12,942 nt of DNA from Micavibrio aeruginosavorus (GCA_003240795.1 QFNK01000023.1:1-12942); one strand, 5' to 3'; counted from the stretch's first letter, positions 1-6,243 are shown. The notes: generated by a model not told the origin, from the sequence alone. Program-made: numbers and translations.

Positions 1-1026
1 TTCGCGCGCCTCGGCCTTACCATAGAGGTGGACGCACGCATTGTCCATGGCGAGGTATTCCGGAAGTTTCAGAACATCATCGCCGATCAGGTTGATCATC
101 GTCACAGCGCTATGCTGGACGGGATTTAAAACCGGTAGGCCGCTGACAGCGCGCATATGCTGTTCGAACTGGCTGACGTTGCAGCCGTCCATAGTCCAAT
201 GGCCGGAATTATGTGTGCGCGGCGCAATTTCATTGGCAATCAATTTGCCGTCTTTTGTGATGAAAAGTTCAAGCGCAAGAACGCCGACAAGATCAACAGC
301 CTCAGCCAGCGCCGATGCCATAGACATGGCGTTTCGAATTATATCCGTATCGAGCCGTGCCGGAGCGATTGATTCTGATAAAATATGATTTTTGTGATTG
401 TTTACAGTTGGCGGAAAGATAGATATTTTCCCGAGTGTGTCTCTCGCGACTATTACAGAGGACTCAAGCTCGAAATCAATTATCTCTTCAATAATAAGAG
501 TTTGATTGCCGAGAGCTAAGAAAGATTCTGAGGTGGATTTTTTATCATCATGTTTTAATTGACCTTTTCCGTCATAACCAAAGCGTGTCGTTTTTAATAT
601 GCATTTTGAGGTCTGCCAACTCATTAAAGTTTGCGTTATGTCATTCGGGGAGTTGCAGGCAGCCCAGCGTGCTGTTTCGATTCCAATGCTGTTCAGAAAG
701 GATTTTTCCTTCAGGCGGTCCTGCGATATTTCGAGGAGTTTTCGGCTCGGATAAACCGGCTTGAATTTTGCTAAAAAATCCACTGTTTCCAATGGGATGT
801 TTTCAAATTCATAAGTTATGACGTCCACGCTATCCGCGAATTTTTTAAGCGCGTCTTCGTTGTTATAATCAGAAATTGTTGTTAAATCAGTCACTTGAGA
901 CGCCGGACAGTCGGGCTCCGGACAATATATATGGGACTTCAATCCGAGGCGTGCGCCTGCGAGCGCCGACATGCGTCCGAGCTGGCCGCCGCCAAGGATG
1001 CCAACAGTGGTGATTTTTTGTTTCAT
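1..1026 (-). CDS. purK: 5-(carboxyamino)imidazole ribonucleotide synthase PurK, 3' end cut by window edge
   Basis: PurK is a cytosolic ATP-grasp enzyme that makes N5-CAIR from AIR, bicarbonate and ATP, the step before PurE in purine synthesis. I translated the minus strand from the ATG at 1026; 342 codons stay open to the window edge. Visible family motifs are the N-terminal nucleotide loop GILGGGQLGRM (residues 9-19), YEFENIP (72-78), SQDRLKEKSFL (101-111), KTTRFGYDGKGQ (145-156), a stretch around IIEEIIDFELES (178-189), and the strongly conserved NEIAPRTHNSGHWTMDGC (265-282) with SQFEQHMRAVSGLP after it. The frame reaches YGKAEAR near the usual C-terminal region, so little of the protein is probably missing. 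No clear Shine-Dalgarno precedes the ATG. Unlike the usual tight purEK pair, 222 bases separate it from purE. Residues about 43-222 are encoded by unusually AT-rich DNA. Identification is secure from the motifs. Confidence 0.97.
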   Translation of the reverse strand, partial: MKQKITTVGILGGGQLGRMSALAGARLGLKSHIYCPEPDCPASQVTDLTTISDYNNEDALKKFADSVDVITYEFENIPLETVDFLAKFKPVYPSRKLLEISQDRLKEKSFLNSIGIETARWAACNSPNDITQTLMSWQTSKCILKTTRFGYDGKGQLKHDDKKSTSESFLALGNQTLIIEEIIDFELESSVIVARDTLGKISIFPPTVNNHKNHILSESIAPARLDTDIIRNAMSMASALAEAVDLVGVLALELFITKDGKLIANEIAPRTHNSGHWTMDGCNVSQFEQHMRAVSGLPVLNPVQHSAVTMINLIGDDVLKLPEYLAMDNACVHLYGKAEARE

Positions 1027-1047
1027 AACAATTGCTTGCTTGTTTTT

Positions 1048-1078
1048 CTGTATGATTGGAATGAGATGCATCATACAG
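1048..1078. repeat. Perfect 9-bp inverted repeat in the purK upstream region
   Basis: CTGTATGAT (1048-1056) and ATCATACAG (1070-1078) are exact reverse complements separated by 13 bases. The right arm contains the candidate -10 box of the purK promoter (1070-1075), which is where a repressor operator could lie; the pair could also form a hairpin in the purK leader RNA. The repeat is seen directly. Its role is inferred. Confidence 0.6.
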
Positions 1079-1097
1079 GCTGCTGCTATTAAGTCGA
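1070..1097 (-). promoter_or_regulatory. Candidate sigma-70-type promoter for purK
   Basis: Read on the minus strand, TCGACT (1097-1092, four of six matches to TTGACA) is followed after 16 bases by TATGAT (1075-1070, five of six matches to TATAAT). Transcription would start near 1063 and leave a leader of about 37 bases. The -10 lies inside an inverted-repeat arm, and DnaA-box-like sites sit just upstream of the -35. It would explain how purK is expressed despite the gap after purE. Consensus match only. Confidence 0.4.
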
Positions 1098-1103
1098 GCG
1101 AGC

Positions 1104-1130
1104 TGTGGAAAACCTATCCACATATTCACA
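1104..1130. promoter_or_regulatory. Cluster of three DnaA-box-like 9-mers
   Basis: Three sites are packed into 27 bases. TGTGGAAAA (1104-1112) is the reverse complement of TTTTCCACA and fits the relaxed DnaA consensus TTWTNCACA. CTATCCACA (1114-1122) differs from TTATCCACA only at its first base. ATATTCACA (1122-1130) differs from the relaxed consensus only at its first base. The first two also form a TGTGGA/TCCACA dyad. An AT-rich stretch lies toward 1218-1250. Tight spacing makes chance less likely. Whether the sites serve replication initiation or regulation of purK is unknown. Confidence 0.45.
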
Positions 1131-1139
1131 GGTGCAATG

Positions 1140-1217
1140 AACCTTTTTTAAGGTTTCTGACCCTGTTTAGATTTCTTATCGCACGAAATATCGTTGTCGA
1201 AGTGATTATGACACTTC
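1140..1217. repeat. Two short dyads in the purE-purK gap
   Basis: AACCTT (1140-1145) and AAGGTT (1150-1155) form a perfect 6-bp dyad around TTTT. GAAGTG (1199-1204) and CACTTC (1212-1217) form another around 7 bases. Each alone could be chance; with the two dyads nearer purK they make this gap unusually structured. Neither looks like a rho-independent terminator for purE, because no T-run follows on the minus-strand transcript. Confidence 0.35.
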
Positions 1218-1248
1218 TGACATTATTGTTTTTTTAAATTTAGAGGAT

Positions 1249-1746
1249 TTAGTCTCGCGGCTCTGCTGAAACTTGCTCAGTCTGGGTTTTTCTGTAAGCC
1301 TCAAGGCGGCTCATAACCGCTTCATCGGCGGTTCCCAGTATAGCGGCGGCCAATAACGCTGCATTCTTTGCGCCTGCTTCGCCTATGGCAAGGGTTCCGA
1401 CCGGGACGCCGCCGGGCATTTGGACGATGGATAACAGACTATCTAACCCTCTGAGATTCTTGCTTTTTATAGGCACGCCCAGCACAGGTAACGGCGTCAG
1501 GGCGGCAACCATGCCCGGCAAATGGGCCGCACCACCGGCGCCCGCGATGATAACCTTCAATCCGCGCGCCTTTGCGCCTTCAGCGTAGTCGAACATGCGC
1601 CGCGGTGTGCGGTGCGCTGACACGATTTTGACTTCATGAGGGATTTCAAGATTATGCAGTAACTCATCGCAAAGCTTCATTGTTTCCCAATCGCTCTGCG
1701 ATCCCATGATTATGCCGATGACTGGATGTGGATCGTTGTGCGTCAT
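1249..1746 (-). CDS. purE: N5-carboxyaminoimidazole ribonucleotide mutase PurE (class I)
   Basis: PurE interconverts N5-CAIR, the PurK product, and CAIR in the cytosol, usually as an octamer. The 165-residue protein has normal class I length. It shows GIIMGSQSDWE (residues 11-21) at the substrate phosphate and carboxylate site, SAHRTP (43-48) with His45 matching the catalytic histidine of E. coli PurE, GAGGAAHLPGM (70-80), and a C-terminal stretch GLDSLLSIVQMPGGVPVGTL. The AHR and bacterial-type motifs argue against the animal-like class II form that uses CO2. It lies 40 bases downstream of the DUF465 gene on the same strand and is probably co-transcribed with it; no terminator separates them. 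No clear Shine-Dalgarno precedes the ATG, but the motif begins only ten residues in, leaving little room for another start. Confidence 0.98.
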   Translation of the reverse strand: MTHNDPHPVIGIIMGSQSDWETMKLCDELLHNLEIPHEVKIVSAHRTPRRMFDYAEGAKARGLKVIIAGAGGAAHLPGMVAALTPLPVLGVPIKSKNLRGLDSLLSIVQMPGGVPVGTLAIGEAGAKNAALLAAAILGTADEAVMSRLEAYRKTQTEQVSAEPRD

Positions 1747-1786
1747 TTTTGAACCATGTTTCGGGTCTGTGGCCGCGCGCTACTTC

Positions 1787-1987
1787 TTATGCGATGATGT
1801 CTGGCAGAATGTCGCTGCGGAGTTTCTGGATCTGATCTTTCAGGGCGAGTTTCTTTTTCTTCAATCGTTGAATGGTCAGAAGATCCACGGGCGGCGTTGC
1901 CATCAATCTGTTGATTTCCTGGTCGAGGGTTTTGTGCTCGTGCTCAAGGTCCTCGAGCTTTTCCTGAAGTTCGGCTATATCTTCCAT
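1787..1987 (-). CDS. Small DUF465 (YdcH-like) coiled-coil protein
   Basis: This 66-residue, highly charged protein is almost entirely predicted coiled coil. It carries the DUF465 pattern: LEHEHKTLDQEINRL (residues 14-28), then a PPVD turn, then IQRLKKKKLALKDQIQKL (39-56). Family members are short helical-hairpin proteins of unknown function. The frame stays open upstream to 2143, which would add 52 residues, but I chose the ATG at 1987. The extension is not DUF465-like, it would make the protein nearly twice the family length, and the best promoter (2027-2055) lies inside it. No strong Shine-Dalgarno is seen. It precedes purE by 40 bases; from memory this DUF465-purE neighbourhood recurs in alphaproteobacteria. 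Nothing in the sequence shows a functional link to purine synthesis. Confidence 0.85.
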   Translation of the reverse strand: MEDIAELQEKLEDLEHEHKTLDQEINRLMATPPVDLLTIQRLKKKKLALKDQIQKLRSDILPDIIA

Positions 1988-2026
1988 AAGCAAATCAATG
2001 GCTAAGAGTGTGATTTTGAATGGACG

Positions 2027-2055
2027 ATCATAACATCTTTTTTCCCTTTTGGTAA
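2027..2055 (-). promoter_or_regulatory. Candidate promoter for DUF465-purE
   Basis: On the minus strand TTACCA (2055-2050, four of six) is followed after 17 bases by TATGAT (2032-2027, five of six). Predicted initiation near 2020 gives a leader of about 33 bases before the ATG at 1987, which supports that start. The -35 overlaps one copy of a CCTTTTGG-containing direct repeat. Confidence 0.45.
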
Positions 2056-2094
2056 GAAAAAGAACGGGATGAACGTGAAAAATCCTTTTGGCAA
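2045..2094. repeat. Direct repeat CCTTTTGG(T/C)AA in the divergent promoter region
   Basis: CCTTTTGGTAA (2045-2055) and CCTTTTGGCAA (2084-2094) match at ten of eleven positions and lie 39 bases apart. The first covers the candidate -35 of the leftward promoter and the second the candidate -35 of the rightward pfkA promoter. This could be a shared operator or a coincidence of two -35 elements. Confidence 0.4.
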
Positions 2095-2116
2095 CCCGCC
2101 GCCGATACGATAGAAC
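2088..2116 (+). promoter_or_regulatory. Candidate promoter for pfkA
   Basis: TTGGCA (2088-2093, five of six) is followed after exactly 17 bases by TAGAAC (2111-2116, four of six). Initiation near 2123 would leave a leader of about 33 bases before the pfkA ATG. Consensus match only. Confidence 0.35.
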
Positions 2117-2155
2117 AGATAGGAATCTTAAGCATTTTCCCAAGGTATCCTACAA

Positions 2156-3238
2156 ATGAGCAAAAAAATCGGTATTTTGACGAGTGGTGGCGACTGCGCC
2201 GGCCTGAACGCTGTTATCCGCGCCGCGGTCCATAAGGCAGACCTGCTGGGCTGGGAGGTGTACGGGATACTGGACGGTACGGCCGGCCTTCTACAGGATG
2301 AGCCGCAAGTTCGCCTTTTGACCCCCGCCGATATGGATTCCAATATCCTGCGCATGGGCGGAACGATCCTCGGGACAACGAACAAGGGCAATCCCTTTGC
2401 TTTCCCTATGCCGGATGGTACGACAAAGGACCGCTCTCAGACGATTATCGACAATTACCACAAGCTCGGCCTTGAGGGTGTAATAGGTATCGGCGGCGAC
2501 GGCAGCTTTGCCATTCTGCGCCGCCTGGCCCAGCAAGGCGGCATCAAGATGGTCGGCATTCCGAAAACGATCGACAACGATATAGGCAAGACCGAGCGTG
2601 CCGTTGGCTTTGACACGGCGGTTGCGGTTGCGACCGAAGCTCTGGACAGGCTCCAGCCGACGGCGGCAAGCCATGACCGGGTCATGATCCTGGAGGTTAT
2701 GGGGCGCGATGCGGGCCATATCGCCCTTTCCGCCGGTATCGCGGGCGGCGCGGACGTTATTCTGATCCCTGAAATCAAATATTCCATCGAAAACGTGGCC
2801 AAAAAGATCGAAAATGTGAAGAAGTCAGGCCGTAACTTCGCGCTTGTCATCGTTTCCGAGGCCGTCAAGACGCCGAATGGCGAAAAATTCGAGATTACAT
2901 ACCATGGCGGTGAAAAACGCTATGGCGGTATCGGCAACTTCCTGAGCTACAGCATTTCCGAAGCAACAGGGTTCGAAAGCCGCGTTACGGTTCTTGGACA
3001 TGTCCAGCGCGGATCCCAGCCGACATATAATGACAGGCTGCTCGCATCCGCTCTGGGTGTGCGTGCTGTCGATCTGATCGCCGAAGGCCGCTACGACCGC
3101 ATGGTCGCCTGGCAGAACCGCAAAGTCGTGGATTACCCGATCGAAGAATGCATCGCCGCCTATGAAGCGATTGACCCGGTCAATGACGCATTGGTTCACA
3201 CGGCCCGCGGCCTTGGTATCTGCCTTGGCGATGAATAA
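2156..3238 (+). CDS. pfkA: 6-phosphofructokinase, group III (PPi-PFK-related) with an ATP-type signature
   Basis: It phosphorylates fructose 6-phosphate at C1, the committing step of glycolysis. The 360-residue protein has ILTSGGDCAGLN (residues 7-18), GIGGDGS (111-117), GIPKTIDNDIG (134-144) with Asp140 at the catalytic-base position, MGRDAGHIAL (182-191), and HVQRGSQPTYNDR for substrate binding near the C-terminus. Gly116 is the residue typical of ATP-using enzymes, where PPi enzymes have Asp. Lys137 (PKTIDND) is typical of PPi enzymes, where E. coli PfkA has Gly. The combination points to an ATP-dependent member of the PPi-related group; this cofactor call is inference. AAGG at 2142-2145 is a weak, distant ribosome site. 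Only 26 bases, with no terminator, separate it from the first PH-domain gene, so the three genes may share a transcript. Confidence 0.95.
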   Translation: MSKKIGILTSGGDCAGLNAVIRAAVHKADLLGWEVYGILDGTAGLLQDEPQVRLLTPADMDSNILRMGGTILGTTNKGNPFAFPMPDGTTKDRSQTIIDNYHKLGLEGVIGIGGDGSFAILRRLAQQGGIKMVGIPKTIDNDIGKTERAVGFDTAVAVATEALDRLQPTAASHDRVMILEVMGRDAGHIALSAGIAGGADVILIPEIKYSIENVAKKIENVKKSGRNFALVIVSEAVKTPNGEKFEITYHGGEKRYGGIGNFLSYSISEATGFESRVTVLGHVQRGSQPTYNDRLLASALGVRAVDLIAEGRYDRMVAWQNRKVVDYPIEECIAAYEAIDPVNDALVHTARGLGICLGDE

Positions 3239-3264
3239 GCCCTAAAGGCGAAGGGAGCGGTTCA

Positions 3265-3810
3265 ATGGATTATATCCGTCAATCTCTGGGTGAGGACGAA
3301 GAGCTTGTCTATGTCGCCCATTTCCATTGGACCTATACGCTTGGGGCGGTTCTGAACATCGTTTTCGCGCTTATTCTGGCCGTTGGTGTCATTGTAGGTT
3401 CAATTATGGTTCAGCCGTGGCTTCCTGCCATATTGCAGACCGATGTTCCCGATGGTGCGGGCTGGATCGCCCAGGTTCGCGCCCTCAGCCCTGGCATCAA
3501 GATCATTTCTTTTCTTCTGTTGGTTATGGGCATGTACCGTTACGCCCATATGATGATCGTCAAGACAACGACAGAGATTGCAATCACCAACAAGCGCCTT
3601 GTTTACAAGCGCGGCCTGGTTGCACGTTATGTCGGCGAAATGAATATCGACCGCATCGAAGGGGTCAACGTCCTTCAGGGGATTATGGGCCGTATCTTCA
3701 ATTTCGGACGCATCATGGTGCGCGGCATGGGGGTTGGCGAGATCATCCTTCCGCCGATTGAAAATCCGCTCAAATTCCGCCGTGCTATCGAGCGGGCGAG
3801 GAACGTCTGA
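3265..3810 (+). CDS. Membrane protein with bacterial PH (bPH2) domain, first of a tandem pair
   Basis: This 181-residue protein has two hydrophobic segments (residues about 24-48 and 78-95) separated by a polar stretch, then a cytoplasmic bPH2-like domain. The bPH2 hallmarks are ITNKRLVYKRG (107-117), INIDRIEG-like strand pairing at 126-133, and MGRIFNFGRIMVRGMG (141-156), ending in FRRAIERA. Such proteins (the YdbS/YdbT type is the best known) are of poorly defined function, and I infer only an inner-membrane location. The start has a good ribosome site, GGGAG at 3253-3257, seven bases before the ATG. It follows pfkA by 26 bases and precedes a second PH-domain gene by 3 bases, so the two are almost certainly co-expressed and may work as a complex. 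Confidence 0.85.
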   Translation: MDYIRQSLGEDEELVYVAHFHWTYTLGAVLNIVFALILAVGVIVGSIMVQPWLPAILQTDVPDGAGWIAQVRALSPGIKIISFLLLVMGMYRYAHMMIVKTTTEIAITNKRLVYKRGLVARYVGEMNIDRIEGVNVLQGIMGRIFNFGRIMVRGMGVGEIILPPIENPLKFRRAIERARNV

Positions 3811-3813
3811 CCC

Positions 3814-4290
3814 ATGAAAAAAGCATTGGCGGGTCAAAATGATGTCATGAAGCTCGCGGGCATAAGCCTTACCGAAGACGAGCATATGGTCGATACGTCT
3901 GTGATCCACGCGGCCATCTATTGGAAAGGCGTTGCAGTCGTCATTCTTGGTATGTTGCTTCTGCCGAGTTTTGCGGCCACGCTCGGTGTTTTTTTAATAG
4001 TGGTCGGTGCCCTGATGCTGTTGCTCGCTCATCTCACGCGCACCTATCTTATCCTTGCCGCGACCAACAAGCGTATCTTTATCCGGAGCGGCATTCTGTA
4101 TGCTGATATGATCGAACTTCGTTACACGCAGGTTGAAAGTATCGAGCTGGGGATCACCCCGATCGGCCAGATATTCGGTTACGGCAGCGTGATCGTCACA
4201 GGAACGGGTCAGCGGCGGGTCATTGTGCCTTTCATCACGGACGCGATCGGTTTCCGTAAAAAACTCAACGATATCCTCGTCGACAAGTAA
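3814..4290 (+). CDS. Membrane protein with bacterial PH (bPH2) domain, second of a tandem pair
   Basis: This 158-residue protein has a polar N-terminus, two adjacent hydrophobic segments (about 36-52 and 55-74) with a short turn, then a bPH2-like domain: AATNKRIFIRSG (82-93), a middle strand with ELRYTQVESIELG (101-113), and IGQIFGYGSVIVTGTG (117-132), closing with FRKKLNDIL. The order of motifs matches the upstream gene (TNKR, then G-x-IF-x-aromatic-G, then FR near the end), so the pair looks like an ancient duplication with diverged membrane parts. GAGGA at 3798-3802 is a somewhat distant ribosome site; Met12 is another possible start. The 3-base gap suggests translational coupling. Function is unknown. 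Confidence 0.85.
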   Translation: MKKALAGQNDVMKLAGISLTEDEHMVDTSVIHAAIYWKGVAVVILGMLLLPSFAATLGVFLIVVGALMLLLAHLTRTYLILAATNKRIFIRSGILYADMIELRYTQVESIELGITPIGQIFGYGSVIVTGTGQRRVIVPFITDAIGFRKKLNDILVDK

Positions 4291-4300
4291 CACGCTTCGG

Positions 4301-4356
4301 CTGTTGTCAAAAACAGGACTGTTGCTTACAACAGTTTGTCAGGCGCCGTTCGCGCC
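4301..4356. repeat. Series of hairpin-forming repeats between the second PH gene and ilvD
   Basis: Three consecutive dyads are visible: CTGTT/AACAG (4301-4305 with 4312-4316), ACTGTTG/CAACAGT (4318-4324 with 4329-4335, loop CTTA, perfect 7 bp), and GGCGC/GCGCC (4342-4346 with 4352-4356). CTGTTG occurs twice (4301-4306, 4319-4324) and either copy can pair with CAACAG at 4329-4334, so alternative structures are possible. No strong T-run follows any stem, so a normal terminator is not supported. Confidence 0.45.
4304..4332 (+). promoter_or_regulatory. Candidate promoter for ilvD
   Basis: TTGTCA (4304-4309, five of six) is followed after exactly 17 bases by TACAAC (4327-4332, four of six). The -10 lies inside the perfect ACTGTTG/CAACAGT dyad, an operator-like position. 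If it is used, the leader is about 50 bases and carries the GGCGC/GCGCC hairpin. It competes with the idea that the upstream repeats act in RNA. Confidence 0.35.
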
Positions 4357-4388
4357 GCGTTCAATCATACGGAATAAAGGGTGGTATC

Positions 4389-6131
4389 ATGACAAGACAT
4401 TCTTCTTTCAAAGATGGCAAATGGGACAAGACGCACCTGCCCAGCAGGTACGTAACCGAAGGCCCGAAAAGCGCGCCGCACCGCGCCTATTATTACGCGA
4501 TGGCCATGACGGAGGAGGAAATCCACCAGCCTCTCGTCGGTGTTGCGACCTGTTGGAACGAGGCGGCGCCGTGTAACATTGCGCTTTCGCGTCAGGCGCA
4601 ATCCGTCAAAAAAGGCGTGAGCGAAGCCATGGCGACACCGCGTGAGTTTACAACGATCACGGTCACGGACGGCATCGCCATGGGGCACGAGGGCATGCGG
4701 TCATCCCTGCCGAGCCGTGATGCGATTGCGGATACGGTCGAGCTGACCATGCGCGGCCATTGCTATGACGCGCTTGTGGGGCTCGCGGGATGCGACAAAT
4801 CCCTGCCGGGAATGATGATGGCGATGATCCGCCTGAACGTGCCGAGCGTGTTCATGTATGGCGGCTCCATCCTCCCCGGGAAATTCCGCGGGCAGGACGT
4901 GACGATCATCGACGTGTTTGAGGGCGTGGGCAAACATGCCACGGGCGAGTTTTCGGACGCAGACCTTCATGAGATGGAATGCGCGGCATGTCCGTCGGCG
5001 GGTGCATGCGGCGGCCAGTTTACGGCCAACACGATGGCCTGCGTGTCCGAGGCGATCGGCCTTGCGCTGCCCGGTTCCGCCGGAGCGCCTGCGCCTTACA
5101 CGACCCGAGACGAATATGCATATCATTCCGGCAAGGCCGTGGTTGAATTAATAAAATCCGGTTTGCGCCCGCGCGACATCGTGACCCGGAAAAGCCTCGA
5201 AAATGCGGCAATGGTCGTGGCGGCGACGGGCGGCTCCACGAACGCGGCGCTGCACCTTCCCGCGATGGCGCATGAGGCAGGGATCGATTTCGACCTGTTC
5301 GACGTGTGCGAGATCATGCGCAAAACGCCGTATATTGCCGACATGAAGCCGGGCGGCAAATATGTCGCCAAGGATTTGTTCGACGCCGGCGGTGTTTCAG
5401 TCGTTCTGAAGGAATTGCTCAGGGGCGGCTATCTGCATGGTGATTGCATAACTGTTACAGGAAAGACGATTGCGGAAAACCTTGCCGATACGGTTCTTGA
5501 CCCGGCGCAGGATGTCATCCGGCCGATCGACAATCCTATATCCGTCACGGGCGGTGTTGTCGGCCTGCGCGGGAACCTTGCTACGGACGGTGCGGTCGTA
5601 AAGATTGCGGGGATGAAGGAGCTTGTGTTCGAAGGGCCTGCGCGATGCTTTGATTCCGAGCAGGAATGCCTTCAGGCCGTGCTCGACCGCAAATACAAGG
5701 AGGGTGATGTCCTTGTGATCCGTTATGAAGGACCCAAGGGCGGCCCAGGCATGCGGGAGATGCTTTCGACGACCGGCGCGCTGTACGGGCAGGGAATGGG
5801 CGGCAAGGTCGCGCTTATCACCGACGGGCGTTTTTCCGGCGGGACGCGCGGTTTCTGCATCGGTCACGTAGGGCCAGAGGCCGCACGCGGCGGGCCGATC
5901 GCGCTGCTCAAAGACGGTGATATCATCCGTATCGATGCAGATGCCGGTACGCTCGATGTCAAGCTTAGCGAGGAGGAACTGGCGGAACGCCGCAAACTCT
6001 GGACGCCGAAGCCGCATAATTACGGTGCAGGCGCCATCTGGAAGTTTGCAGAAGCCGTAGGACCCGCAAGAACCGGAGCCGTGACGCACCCCGGCGGCAA
6101 GGGCGAGACCCATGTTTATGCCGATATCTAA
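4389..6131 (+). CDS. ilvD: Dihydroxy-acid dehydratase IlvD
   Basis: IlvD is a cytosolic Fe-S dehydratase that forms the 2-keto acid precursors of valine and isoleucine. The 580-residue protein is full length for the shorter IlvD form and has three likely cluster cysteines: Cys62 (AAPCN), Cys135 (GCDKSLPGM) and Cys207 (ACGGQFTANTM). Lys137 follows in the CDK motif, the lysine carbamylated in characterised members. Further conserved stretches are TDGIAMGHEGMRSSLPSRD (93-111), ATGGSTNAALHLPA, and GRFSGGTRGFCIGHVGPEA. The sequence belongs to the IlvD/Edd family; the motifs and length fit IlvD better than the gluconate dehydratase Edd, though some paralogues act on sugar acids. Cluster type (2Fe-2S or 4Fe-4S) is not settled here. 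AAAGG at 4376-4380 is well placed before the ATG. A terminator follows 24 bases after the stop, so it is the last gene of its transcript. Confidence 0.95.
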   Translation: MTRHSSFKDGKWDKTHLPSRYVTEGPKSAPHRAYYYAMAMTEEEIHQPLVGVATCWNEAAPCNIALSRQAQSVKKGVSEAMATPREFTTITVTDGIAMGHEGMRSSLPSRDAIADTVELTMRGHCYDALVGLAGCDKSLPGMMMAMIRLNVPSVFMYGGSILPGKFRGQDVTIIDVFEGVGKHATGEFSDADLHEMECAACPSAGACGGQFTANTMACVSEAIGLALPGSAGAPAPYTTRDEYAYHSGKAVVELIKSGLRPRDIVTRKSLENAAMVVAATGGSTNAALHLPAMAHEAGIDFDLFDVCEIMRKTPYIADMKPGGKYVAKDLFDAGGVSVVLKELLRGGYLHGDCITVTGKTIAENLADTVLDPAQDVIRPIDNPISVTGGVVGLRGNLATDGAVVKIAGMKELVFEGPARCFDSEQECLQAVLDRKYKEGDVLVIRYEGPKGGPGMREMLSTTGALYGQGMGGKVALITDGRFSGGTRGFCIGHVGPEAARGGPIALLKDGDIIRIDADAGTLDVKLSEEELAERRKLWTPKPHNYGAGAIWKFAEAVGPARTGAVTHPGGKGETHVYADI

Positions 6132-6153
6132 CGGTCCGATAACAGCATAATTG

Positions 6154-6179
6154 AAGGCGGCCTGCGGGCCGTCTTTTTC
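6154..6179 (+). terminator. Rho-independent terminator after ilvD
   Basis: GGCGGCC (6156-6162) pairs with GGCCGTC (6167-6173), with one G-U pair and the loop TGCG, followed by five Ts (6174-6178). AA before the stem can extend it into the T-run. Position, just after the ilvD stop, and GC-rich stem make this convincing. Confidence 0.85.
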
Positions 6180-6204
6180 GTTGCGGATTGATCGTGGAAA
6201 GCCT

Positions 6205-6243
6205 CCGCCGCGTATGGTATCGGCGGGCGTGTTCCTTTATAAT
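6205..6243 (+). promoter_or_regulatory. Candidate -10 with upstream dyad before the L,D-transpeptidase gene
   Basis: A perfect TATAAT lies at 6238-6243, 39 bases before the ATG. No good -35 is found at 16-18 bases; TGGTAT at 6215-6220 is poor. Instead a CCGCCG/CGGCGG dyad (6205-6210 with 6221-6226) covers the -35 area, which could mean activator dependence or only a chance GC palindrome. The preceding terminator supports an independent start here. Confidence 0.4.

Noticed and set aside
971..1237. Plus-strand ORF of 88 residues across the purK start and the purE-purK gap, partly hydrophobic
   Set aside because: It begins antisense within purK, has no ribosome site or family pattern, and its hydrophobic end follows from the T-rich gap.
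1988..2143. 52-residue N-terminal extension of the DUF465 protein
   Set aside because: It is not DUF465-like, would exceed family length, and contains the best promoter for the gene.
5397..6113. Minus-strand ORF of 238 residues
   Set aside because: It lies entirely antisense to the well-supported ilvD; long antisense frames are common in GC-rich genes, and no motif was seen.
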